Origin: Cellvibrionales bacterium UBA3090
GTDB lineage: Bacteria; Pseudomonadota; Gammaproteobacteria; Pseudomonadales; Porticoccaceae
DNA length: 36,890 bases
Assembly: GCA_002367235.1 (NCBI GenBank)
Contig: DFBC01000153.1
Location: 1-36,890 of the forward strand
Direction of reading: 5' to 3'
In this document: piece by piece, positions 24,731 through 31,910 of the stretch
Layout of the letters: each line of letters opens with the position of its first letter
Numbering within the stretch: the first letter of the stretch is position 1
Position numbers and translations under genes: made by a program
The notes under the pieces: generated by a model
Seen by the model: only the letters and a program-made list of their open reading frames with translations
Database searches by the model: none
Told to the model about the DNA's origin: nothing

Positions 24731-25336
24731 CTAATCCTTTACTTCAGCCATATTAAAAAATACATCGCGGTAATAGCTAAGCTCTGCAATAGAATCTTTT
24801 ATATCATCCATGGCCAGGTGAGACCCCTGCTTGCTGAAACCTTTAAGTAATTCTGGTCTCCAGCGATGGGCTATTTCCTTCACACTGCTAACATCCAAAT
24901 TCCGGTAGTGAAAGAACGCTTCCAGCTCGGGCATTTGTCGAGCTAGAAAACGTCGATCCTGACAGATGGAATTGCCGCAGATTGGTGACTTTTTTGCATC
25001 GACAAACTGTTGCAAAAATTTGATCGTAGCCTGCTCTGCCTCGGCCATCGTCGTCGTACTACTACGAACCCTTTCAGTTAATCCCGACTGACCATGCTGT
25101 CGAGTATTCCACTCGTCCATACCATCTAGCAATGCGTCTGGCTGGTGAATGGCAAAGATTGGGCCTTCGCCAAGAATATTGAGGTTCTTGTCGGTGACGA
25201 CTGTGGCAATTTCAATAATCACATCGCGCTCAGTATCCAGGCCGGTCATTTCCAGATCGATCCAGATTAAATTTAATGGGTTTTTTGCAATGGAAGAAGT
25301 TTCTTCGCTATTGCCTACGCTATTAGTTTCATTCAT
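24731..25336 (-). CDS. orn: Oligoribonuclease
   Basis: Orn degrades dinucleotides at the end of mRNA decay, and also pGpG from cyclic-di-GMP. The 201-aa product has the DEDDh signature, starting IWIDLEMTGLD (Asp27, Glu29), with VSSVKE and the HLAMDDIKDSI segment holding the C-terminal acids. It has a polar, serine-rich N-terminal extension of about 18 residues compared with E. coli Orn; no ATG lies closer to the conserved core. The start overlaps the mscS-like gene by 8 bases and has no clear Shine-Dalgarno, so translational coupling is likely. The orn/rsgA closeness is conserved in gammaproteobacteria. Confidence 0.96.
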   Translation of the reverse strand: MNETNSVGNSEETSSIAKNPLNLIWIDLEMTGLDTERDVIIEIATVVTDKNLNILGEGPIFAIHQPDALLDGMDEWNTRQHGQSGLTERVRSSTTTMAEAEQATIKFLQQFVDAKKSPICGNSICQDRRFLARQMPELEAFFHYRNLDVSSVKEIAHRWRPELLKGFSKQGSHLAMDDIKDSIAELSYYRDVFFNMAEVKD

Positions 25337-26393
25337 GGGGGGTTTCTTTTGCTATTCGAATAATGTTTTCAAGTTTCTCTAAACGCTCTTCACACTGAAA
25401 GATCTGGCCCTTAATCTCATCGGCCTGCGCCTCGTCCAGCCCTTCGAGCTGCGTTTTTAATACTTTGATTCCATCAACTAAGGTTTGCTGTTCATCCTTA
25501 AGAATGCGAATCTTTTCTGCTTTATCTGCCTTATCAAAGATCAGCGATTCGGGAGCCACCTCTCCGACTTCAAGCGGGTTGAGTGGTTTGGGTGCCGACA
25601 TGAATTTTTCACCGCTATTAAATTGCCGCTGATTCATAAATGAAGGCGAAACAATTTCAATATCTGCACCATGAAGTTTATCAAGAACCTCCCGTCTCAG
25701 CCGACTCCTCCCCGATAGCAGGTGTTTCACTTCAGCGTAGTAACCGGCAATTCGATAACTCACGGAGTAATCACCCAGTGACATAATCTGGACAAATGAC
25801 TCCTGCAATCCAGCAGCCATAGCAGCTTCCTTGAGTAGAGACTCGACCTGATAATGCGGTACATCGTAGCCGAGAGAGAGGTCGCAAGAAATAATAGTGC
25901 CAGACGAGCGCACTACTGTTACCGGACTGGAGGCCAGAAATAGGTTTGGCAGGGTGATTAAATCACGGTCTTCCGATTGAATTTCCGTATGAAATAAACC
26001 ACGCTCGGTCACTCGGCCAAAGTGTTCACCTGCTCGAATAAAGTCGCCGTGACGAAAGCTCTGCACTGAGCGCAACATCAACCCCGCCATGGCATTAGAC
26101 ACAAAGGTGGTTGATGACAATGCAATTACACCCGTCAAAATCAACCCCAATAAACCCAGTAAATCGCCTCGAGTAGATTCACTCACCGGCAGGGCCAGAA
26201 TAACCGCTATTAATGCAATAGCACTTAGAACCAGCATGATTACCTGGCCGGGCAAGCGCGATTCGGTCGTCAAGCTGGCACGTCGCAGCAATATCCAGTT
26301 GGCCAGCCAAAGCACGAATACAATCGCGGCAATGGTTGATATGAGCGGCACAAGCTTGGCCAGTGACTGGTAAACCCCCTCTAAATTAAGCAT
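25329..26393 (-). CDS. MscS-family mechanosensitive ion channel
   Basis: The 354-aa protein has three N-terminal membrane helices (about 12-34, 47-70 and 78-105). The third continues into the MscS pore-lining pattern GVIALSSTTFVSNAMAG and then the FRHGDFI beta-domain segment. The cytoplasmic domain follows, and the last 75 residues (about 278-350) form a charged coiled coil with heptad-like EKIRIL, LVDGIKVL and LEKLENII. Channels of this family release solutes on osmotic down-shock. The extended coiled coil is not part of E. coli MscS. AGGAAC precedes the ATG, and it is divergent from rsgA and overlaps orn. Confidence 0.87.
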   Translation of the reverse strand: MLNLEGVYQSLAKLVPLISTIAAIVFVLWLANWILLRRASLTTESRLPGQVIMLVLSAIALIAVILALPVSESTRGDLLGLLGLILTGVIALSSTTFVSNAMAGLMLRSVQSFRHGDFIRAGEHFGRVTERGLFHTEIQSEDRDLITLPNLFLASSPVTVVRSSGTIISCDLSLGYDVPHYQVESLLKEAAMAAGLQESFVQIMSLGDYSVSYRIAGYYAEVKHLLSGRSRLRREVLDKLHGADIEIVSPSFMNQRQFNSGEKFMSAPKPLNPLEVGEVAPESLIFDKADKAEKIRILKDEQQTLVDGIKVLKTQLEGLDEAQADEIKGQIFQCEERLEKLENIIRIAKETPHE

Positions 26394-26463
26394 ATTCAGT
26401 TCCTGTCCCTCGTTCTCCGTATGCTATATCCTTGCGCTCAACTACGCCAGCGAATGACAGGCC

Positions 26464-26469
26464 TATAAT
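26464..26469 (+). promoter_or_regulatory. Possible -10 box of rsgA
   Basis: A perfect TATAAT lies 21 bases before the rsgA ATG at 26491, giving a leader of about 15 nt. No recognisable -35 box is at 16-18 bases upstream and there is no extended -10 TG, so the call is tentative. Confidence 0.35.
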
Positions 26470-26490
26470 GTCTGCCTAAACTAAGGAGTC

Positions 26491-27513
26491 ATGTTGACAA
26501 AGCGCCGTCTGACCAAGCAACAACGCCTGCGGATTCAAGAAAATCAGGCTAAAACCAGAGCTCAGGTCAATGCACAACAAGAGGCTGATGAGTATCTGTC
26601 TCCCTCTGACTTAGGGCCAGAACAAAATGGCAGAGTGATTGCTAGTTACGGAAAACAAGTCGACATAGAACCAGAACAACGCACCGGGGAAGGCATTCGC
26701 CGCTGTCATTTACGGGCCAACCTACCGACCATTGTGACGGGCGACAGAGTCGCCTGGCAAGATGGCGAGCATCAGGGCGTGGTCACTTCGCAGCACCCAA
26801 GAAAATCAGAGTTATGCCGACCGGATAACCGCGGTAAGTTACGACCTGTCGCTGCAAATATAGATAGAATTATCATTGTCATTGCCCCCTACCCGGAGCC
26901 ACATACCAACCTGATAAACCGCTATTTAGTGGCTGCCGAAAATCAATCTATTAAACCCGTGATCATTCTGAATAAAGCTGACTTGATTGACGATAACAAC
27001 TTCAGCCACTTGAATAACATGCTCGATAAGTACCTAAAGCTCGGCTACGAATGCTTCCTGGTTTCCGCTCAAACAGGTGAAGGTGTTGATCGCCTAGAAG
27101 ATTACCTCGAAGGGTTAACGAGTGTGTTTGTCGGCCAGTCTGGTGTTGGCAAGTCCTCACTACTGAATACACTCTCACCTGAAATTAACACGGCTGTAGG
27201 AGCTCTTTCTGCCTCGAAAGCAAAAGGCACTCATACCACTACCACCTCGCAATTGTTTCACCTACCAAACGGTGGAGATGTAATCGATTCACCTGGAATC
27301 CGTGAATTCGGACTATGGCATCTTGATGCCGCATCAATTGCAAATGGGTTTATTGAGTTTCGCCCCTTTCTGGGAAACTGCAAATTTAGAGATTGCCAAC
27401 ATCAGCAGGAGCCTGGCTGTGCTCTCTGCCAAGCCGTTGAGGATGGAATGATAGAAAAGGAACGGTTTGATAGCTATTGGCACATTGTACATAGCCTGGA
27501 ACAAGGGCAATAA
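26491..27513 (+). CDS. rsgA: Ribosome small subunit-dependent GTPase A
   Basis: RsgA is a circularly permuted GTPase that checks late 30S subunit maturation. The 340-aa product has a basic N-terminal tail, an OB-fold (about 45-110), the permuted G motifs (NKADLID, then GQSGVGKSS near 215-223, then the DSPGI region) and a zinc motif with Cys297, Cys302, His304 and Cys310. The strong Shine-Dalgarno AAGGAG ends only 2 bases before the ATG. The next codon is TTG at 26494 with a more usual 5-base spacing, so initiation could be at either. It is divergent from the mscS-like gene. Confidence 0.96.
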   Translation: MLTKRRLTKQQRLRIQENQAKTRAQVNAQQEADEYLSPSDLGPEQNGRVIASYGKQVDIEPEQRTGEGIRRCHLRANLPTIVTGDRVAWQDGEHQGVVTSQHPRKSELCRPDNRGKLRPVAANIDRIIIVIAPYPEPHTNLINRYLVAAENQSIKPVIILNKADLIDDNNFSHLNNMLDKYLKLGYECFLVSAQTGEGVDRLEDYLEGLTSVFVGQSGVGKSSLLNTLSPEINTAVGALSASKAKGTHTTTTSQLFHLPNGGDVIDSPGIREFGLWHLDAASIANGFIEFRPFLGNCKFRDCQHQQEPGCALCQAVEDGMIEKERFDSYWHIVHSLEQGQ

Positions 27514-27535
27514 GCATTACCTGACTTCCCATGAA

Positions 27536-27544
27536 TGGTACAAT
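27536..27544 (+). promoter_or_regulatory. Extended -10 promoter of rhdA-psd
   Basis: TGGTACAAT fits an extended -10 element (TG-n-TACAAT). The start would be near 27551, about 34 nt before the rhodanese ATG. The -35 region is poor, as is common with extended -10 promoters. Confidence 0.5.
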
Positions 27545-27584
27545 CTCAACTTTTTAGCACGGCTTATTTTTAAAGAGAATCACG

Positions 27585-28391
27585 ATGTCAGACATACCGA
27601 AATTACTGGAACCCGAAGTACTCGTTGAGCTGCTGGATCAGCCTAACCTGCTAATTGTTGATCTTTGCAATGATTCACTCTATAGCAGGATGCATATTCC
27701 CGGTGCAGTTCATGTTTCACCAAAAGAATTGATGTCTGGTTCCGTGCCTGGTCCAAATAAGTTGCCCCCTGAAGAAAAGTTGTCGGCAATGGCCGGCAGC
27801 ATCGGATTAACCGAAGATAAGCATGTCATTGTCTATGATGATGAAGGCGGCGGTTGGGCCGGTCGCTTCATCTGGACACTGGATGTAATTGGACACAAAA
27901 ACTGGTCATACCTGAATGGCGGCCTGATTGCTTGGCACAATGAAGGGCACCCCACAACGACTGACGTACCCACGACCAAGGCGATTGAACGAGAGATCAA
28001 TATAGATCGCTCACCCATTATTGAGGCAGAAGAAATTATGGCCTGTCTGGATAGCGGCGAACTGCAAATTTGGGATGCCAGAAGTGCAGCGGAGTACTCG
28101 GGTGAAAAAGTCCTTGCAGAAAAAGGAGGCCACATCCCTGGCGCAGTTCATTGCGAATGGACCAGTATGATGGACTTCAAGCGCAACCAAAGAATTCATG
28201 AGAACGCTCTAGAACGATTGGAGGCTCTAGGTATTAGCCCTAACAAGCCCACGATAACTCACTGCCAGTCCCATCACCGTTCGGGATTCACTTACATGCT
28301 TGGAAGACTGCTGGACTTCGACAGCATCCGTGCCTATGAAGGCTCTTGGGCAGAGTGGGGCAATCGAGAAGACACGCCCGTAGAGTCTTAA
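27585..28391 (+). CDS. rhdA: Two-domain rhodanese (RhdA-type thiosulfate sulfurtransferase)
   Basis: The 268-aa protein has an inactive N-terminal rhodanese domain (about 8-125, no catalytic Cys) and a catalytic C-terminal domain (about 145-262). The active-site loop is CQSHHRS with Cys227, nearly the same as the Azotobacter RhdA loop CQTHHRS, a distinctive variant linked to sulfur supply for cofactors. It accepts sulfane sulfur as a persulfide on this Cys. The stop lies 3 bases before the psd start, and the rhdA-psd pair is known from Pseudomonas. AGAG precedes the ATG. Confidence 0.9.
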   Translation: MSDIPKLLEPEVLVELLDQPNLLIVDLCNDSLYSRMHIPGAVHVSPKELMSGSVPGPNKLPPEEKLSAMAGSIGLTEDKHVIVYDDEGGGWAGRFIWTLDVIGHKNWSYLNGGLIAWHNEGHPTTTDVPTTKAIEREINIDRSPIIEAEEIMACLDSGELQIWDARSAAEYSGEKVLAEKGGHIPGAVHCEWTSMMDFKRNQRIHENALERLEALGISPNKPTITHCQSHHRSGFTYMLGRLLDFDSIRAYEGSWAEWGNREDTPVES

Positions 28392-28394
28392 TTA

Positions 28395-29255
28395 ATGAAC
28401 AATCTCCAATCTGAATGGTTTGTCGCTCTGCAACGCCTTGTACCTCAACACGGGCTATCCCGATTAGGCTCAAGGCTAGCTGAAGCAACAACACCTTGGC
28501 TAAAAAATGCGCTTATCAAACAGTTCATTCGCACCTACGATGTTAATCTGGATGAAGCCGTTTCAAGCGACTTAAGTGACTACCCACATTTTAACGCTTT
28601 CTTTACCCGAACCTTGAAAGAGGGTGTTCGCCCTGTTGATCAAAGTAACACAAGCCTTGTCTGCCCCGCCGATGGCACTGTCAGCCAACTAGGCTCCATC
28701 GAGGCGGGCAACATTTTTCAAGCTAAAGGTAAATCTTTTTCGGTCGGCTCTTTGCTGGGTGAAAGTGATAGCGACAGTCAACGCTTCATGAACGGAAGTT
28801 TCATCACCACGTACTTGTCACCGAGTGATTACCATCGAGTCCACATGCCTGTGGACGGCGAATTACTTTACACTCGCTATATTCCCGGGAAACTGTTTTC
28901 AGTCAATGACACAACAACACAATACATTGATGGGCTCTTTGCCAAAAATGAACGATTGGTCTGCCTGTTTGATACGCCGGTTGGCCGATGTGCTGTTATT
29001 TTGGTCGGCGCGATGATGGTTGCAGGAATAGAGTCAGTATGGCACGGACACTACCAGCCTGGAGAGGTCACAACAAACCAGTTCAACTCAGGTCAGGTTC
29101 TGTTGGAGAAGGGTGAGGAACTGGGGCAATTCAAGTTCGGGTCAACCGTCGTCCTATTGTTTGAACCAGAATCTATGATTTGGGACCCTCAATACCAACC
29201 GGGCACAATCACTCAGATGGGAGCGGTTCTGGGGAAATATAAAGCAGTCGGTTAA
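28395..29255 (+). CDS. psd: Phosphatidylserine decarboxylase
   Basis: Psd makes phosphatidylethanolamine at the inner membrane and cleaves itself to form a pyruvoyl cofactor. The 286-aa product has HFNAFFTR, CPADGTVSQLG, the YLSPSDYHRVHMP catalytic segment and the self-cleavage site FGST (Gly249-Ser250). The cleaved Gly-Ser bond is kept, while the first residue is Phe rather than the usual Leu of LGST. There is no Shine-Dalgarno in the 3-base gap after rhdA, so translation is likely coupled. Its stop shares four bases (29252-29255) with the convergent HD-GYP-like gene. Its product is also the donor lipid for CptA encoded elsewhere in the window. Confidence 0.96.
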   Translation: MNNLQSEWFVALQRLVPQHGLSRLGSRLAEATTPWLKNALIKQFIRTYDVNLDEAVSSDLSDYPHFNAFFTRTLKEGVRPVDQSNTSLVCPADGTVSQLGSIEAGNIFQAKGKSFSVGSLLGESDSDSQRFMNGSFITTYLSPSDYHRVHMPVDGELLYTRYIPGKLFSVNDTTTQYIDGLFAKNERLVCLFDTPVGRCAVILVGAMMVAGIESVWHGHYQPGEVTTNQFNSGQVLLEKGEELGQFKFGSTVVLLFEPESMIWDPQYQPGTITQMGAVLGKYKAVG

Positions 29256-30676
29256 TGGCGGAAATGTTCACGCAAACCGGCAAAAAAGCCCTTGCCCTTT
29301 TTCGAGGAAAGCAACGCTTGCTCCTCCTCGCCAGACATACTGCTCTCTAGAACTTTACTTGCATTTTTCATGAACACGCTGGTAACAGACGACAGGTCTA
29401 CATCATAACCGGAAGGTTCCAGATCTCGGGCAATAGCCAGTTTCTCCACGGACCTAGCCTTAGCTCGACCACCCTTTAGCAGCGCCTTTCTGGAAGCCTC
29501 TTCATCTTTTAAATCCAGAAGAATATATTCACCCGAGGCCAGAGCCTTTTCCTGATCCAAAACGGCAACCTTGGGTGTTAAACGAGAATCGTGGTGTTGT
29601 TCAATCACAATACCCACATCACCGGTAGTCAGCTCCACGAGTGTGCCCGTGGGGTAAAGACCAATGGATTGAATAAATTGTACAACGAGATCTTCCTGAA
29701 ACTTCTTATCTCGCATATTGTAAAGTAGGCTTACCGCTCTGGACGCCGCTACCGGGTCCGCAGACTCACGAGGGTTAGAGATAGCATCATAGGTCGATGC
29801 TATACCTGCAATACGCGCCAACAATGGAATCTTTCCACCTGACCAGCCCTCTGGAAACCCGCTACCATCGTGACGCTCACAATGATAACGAACCACAGAG
29901 ATAATACGTGGTTCAACGTTACTTGCTCGCAACATCTCTACGCCGTAGGTGACGAATTGCTGGTATTCCGCCACCTCCTCTGCATTTCGAACTTTCTTCC
30001 GCAACAAGCTATTGGACAGTTTAACCTTGCCTACATCTTTCAATAATGTCCCTAAACAGAGAATAGCCATTTCATCTTTGGGCATTCCTATGTAGCGAGC
30101 AAATTGTACTGCCCAAAGAGCGGAGCGCAGACTATGGTCATGTGTTTGCTGATCTTTGAGGCGTAACCTCAATAACCAAGTAAACGCATCTGGACACCTG
30201 ACAACACTGTTCACCATATCGGCCACACAGTCTTTCAAGCCTTGATAGTCAAAATCTCTACCCTTGGCTATCTGTTTCGCAGCCAAAGTAAATTGCCCAC
30301 GGAGATGTAACAGGGCCTTTTCCGCAAGCTCAACCTCTTTGACAAGGGGAACAACCTGCCGATAAACCTCTCTTCGCACTTCGATGGGAGTTACTTGGTG
30401 ATACCCATCCACTCCCGCTTTATTTCGCGCCGAAATGGGGGATTTTTTCTTACCAGAAATATCCGGTGATACCGTTACAGCAATTGGGCTACGCCCCTTG
30501 GTTATATCAATATATACATAATCACAGTAGGCTCTCAGCGCACTGATTTCCTTTGGTCCCTGGACCAGTAGACCCTGTATAGGAAATGGGGTTTGATTCC
30601 ACGGACGATCAAGACAGGAGACGAACATCCCAATGGTGATGTCATCTGCATTTATTTTAACCTGCTTGATGCTCAT
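29252..30676 (-). CDS. DUF3391 / degenerate HD-GYP domain protein
   Basis: The 474-aa protein has an N-terminal DUF3391 domain (about 3-125, opening with ITIGMFVSCLDRPW) and an HD-GYP-like domain (about 170-345), then a C-terminal region of about 130 residues. HD-GYP domains hydrolyse cyclic-di-GMP through a metal centre. Here the core motif LLHDxGK reads LLKDVGK (Lys213), the HPxxG histidine is Phe241, HHE reads HCE (Cys266), the later AD aspartate is Ser294, and GYP is GFP (273-275). Most metal ligands are therefore missing. The fold is clear, but phosphodiesterase activity is doubtful. It may bind cyclic-di-GMP or a partner. It stands between psd and hemE. Confidence 0.85.
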   Translation of the reverse strand: MSIKQVKINADDITIGMFVSCLDRPWNQTPFPIQGLLVQGPKEISALRAYCDYVYIDITKGRSPIAVTVSPDISGKKKSPISARNKAGVDGYHQVTPIEVRREVYRQVVPLVKEVELAEKALLHLRGQFTLAAKQIAKGRDFDYQGLKDCVADMVNSVVRCPDAFTWLLRLRLKDQQTHDHSLRSALWAVQFARYIGMPKDEMAILCLGTLLKDVGKVKLSNSLLRKKVRNAEEVAEYQQFVTYGVEMLRASNVEPRIISVVRYHCERHDGSGFPEGWSGGKIPLLARIAGIASTYDAISNPRESADPVAASRAVSLLYNMRDKKFQEDLVVQFIQSIGLYPTGTLVELTTGDVGIVIEQHHDSRLTPKVAVLDQEKALASGEYILLDLKDEEASRKALLKGGRAKARSVEKLAIARDLEPSGYDVDLSSVTSVFMKNASKVLESSMSGEEEQALLSSKKGKGFFAGLREHFRH

Positions 30677-30792
30677 GACTATTCGCTACCTGCCTACCGT
30701 TTAGTTATTTATCCTGTCTATCCATTCTTGAGAGTGGAAGTTAGACAACCCTAAGAATAAGCTGATTATCCGCAATAGCAATAGTTGTAGAT

Positions 30793-30825
30793 TAATTGGT
30801 CAGATCTGACGATAACTGGTTAGAT
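30793..30825. repeat. 20-bp-spaced direct repeat with palindrome upstream of the HD-GYP-like gene
   Basis: TAAYTGGTYAGAT occurs at 30793-30805 and 30813-30825, exactly 20 bp apart. The first copy overlaps a perfect 12-bp palindrome GTCAGATCTGAC (30799-30810). The unit ends at the hemE stop codon, about 120 bp upstream of the HD-GYP-like gene. It looks like a regulator site bound on one face of the helix; the regulator is unknown. Confidence 0.4.
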
Positions 30826-31898
30826 TAACTAGGTTTTTGGTGATACTTCACTGACAGTTCGTGAACTGCATCAACAAATACGCCGGCGTGCTCTGGATCA
30901 ATATCAGGGGTAATTCCATGACCCAAATTGAAAATATGCCCATTCCCAGATCCAAACTGTGACAGGATAGCCGACACTTCCTCGCGAATTCGCTGCGGAG
31001 AAGCACGAAGAATAGCCGGATCCATATTGCCCTGTAGAGCTACACGGTCACCCACCTGACTACGCGCATCGCCGATATGTGTAGTCCAATCGAGACCGAC
31101 AGCATGGCACCCAGAATTAGCGATGTCTGACAACCACTGCCCGCCACCTTTGGTAAACAAAATAACTGGAACAGGCCGCCCTTCGTGTTGCTTCAGCAAA
31201 CCATCAACGATTTGATTCATATACTGAAGCGACAATTCCCGGTAAGCGGAATGGGACAACGCGCCTCCCCAGGTATCAAAAATCTGTACGGCTTGCGCCC
31301 CAGCCTCAATTTGTGCATTGAGATAGACTATAACTGACTTTGCCAACGTGTCTAATAACTGATGCATCAGCTCTGGCTGGTTATAGGCCATGGTTTTACA
31401 ACGAGCAAAATCTTTACTTGAGCCACCCTCTACCATGTAGGTAGCTAACGTCCAAGGGCTACCAGAAAACCCGATTAGAGGTACCCGACCATTGAGTTCA
31501 CGCCTAATGGTGGACACTGCATTAATCACGTAAGGTAAGTCTTGCTGGGGATTAATCACTGACAGCTGATTAATATCTTCTTCCGTTCGAACGGGTTTGC
31601 GGAAACGAGGGCCTTCACCCGCTTCAAAATACAAACCCAAGCCCATGGCATCTGGGATTGTGAGAATATCTGAAAAAAGAATGGCTGCATCCAATGGATA
31701 GCGATCTAAAGGCTGCAATGTAACTTCACAGGCTCGCTCTGGATTCGTGCAAAGCGCCATAAAGTCGCCGGCCTCAGCCCTCGAAGCTCTGTATTCTGGA
31801 AGATAACGGCCTGCCTGACGCATCATCCAAACCGGCGTCATATCTACGGGCTGACGCATTAACGCACGAAGAAAACGGTCATTTTTAAGTGGAGTCAT
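30825..31898 (-). CDS. hemE: Uroporphyrinogen decarboxylase
   Basis: HemE removes four carboxyl groups from uroporphyrinogen III, giving coproporphyrinogen III in heme synthesis. The 357-aa product has the N-terminal signature PVWMMRQAGRYLPEYR, then the LFSDILTIPDAMG, GFSGSPWTLATYMVEGG and FTKGGGQWL segments, and the C-terminal FNLGHGITPD. Length is normal. It follows gltD by 12 bases and forms the end of a gltB-gltD-hemE cluster, as in Pseudomonas. Its product pathway also supplies heme for NorCB. Confidence 0.97.
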   Translation of the reverse strand: MTPLKNDRFLRALMRQPVDMTPVWMMRQAGRYLPEYRASRAEAGDFMALCTNPERACEVTLQPLDRYPLDAAILFSDILTIPDAMGLGLYFEAGEGPRFRKPVRTEEDINQLSVINPQQDLPYVINAVSTIRRELNGRVPLIGFSGSPWTLATYMVEGGSSKDFARCKTMAYNQPELMHQLLDTLAKSVIVYLNAQIEAGAQAVQIFDTWGGALSHSAYRELSLQYMNQIVDGLLKQHEGRPVPVILFTKGGGQWLSDIANSGCHAVGLDWTTHIGDARSQVGDRVALQGNMDPAILRASPQRIREEVSAILSQFGSGNGHIFNLGHGITPDIDPEHAGVFVDAVHELSVKYHQKPS

Positions 31899-31910
31899 CA
31901 GGTAACAGCC

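Noticed and set aside
24718..26490. tRNA genes near orn, as seen in E. coli
   Set aside because: The gaps around orn are overlapping or under 100 bases and show no cloverleaf or T-loop GGTTCRA pattern.
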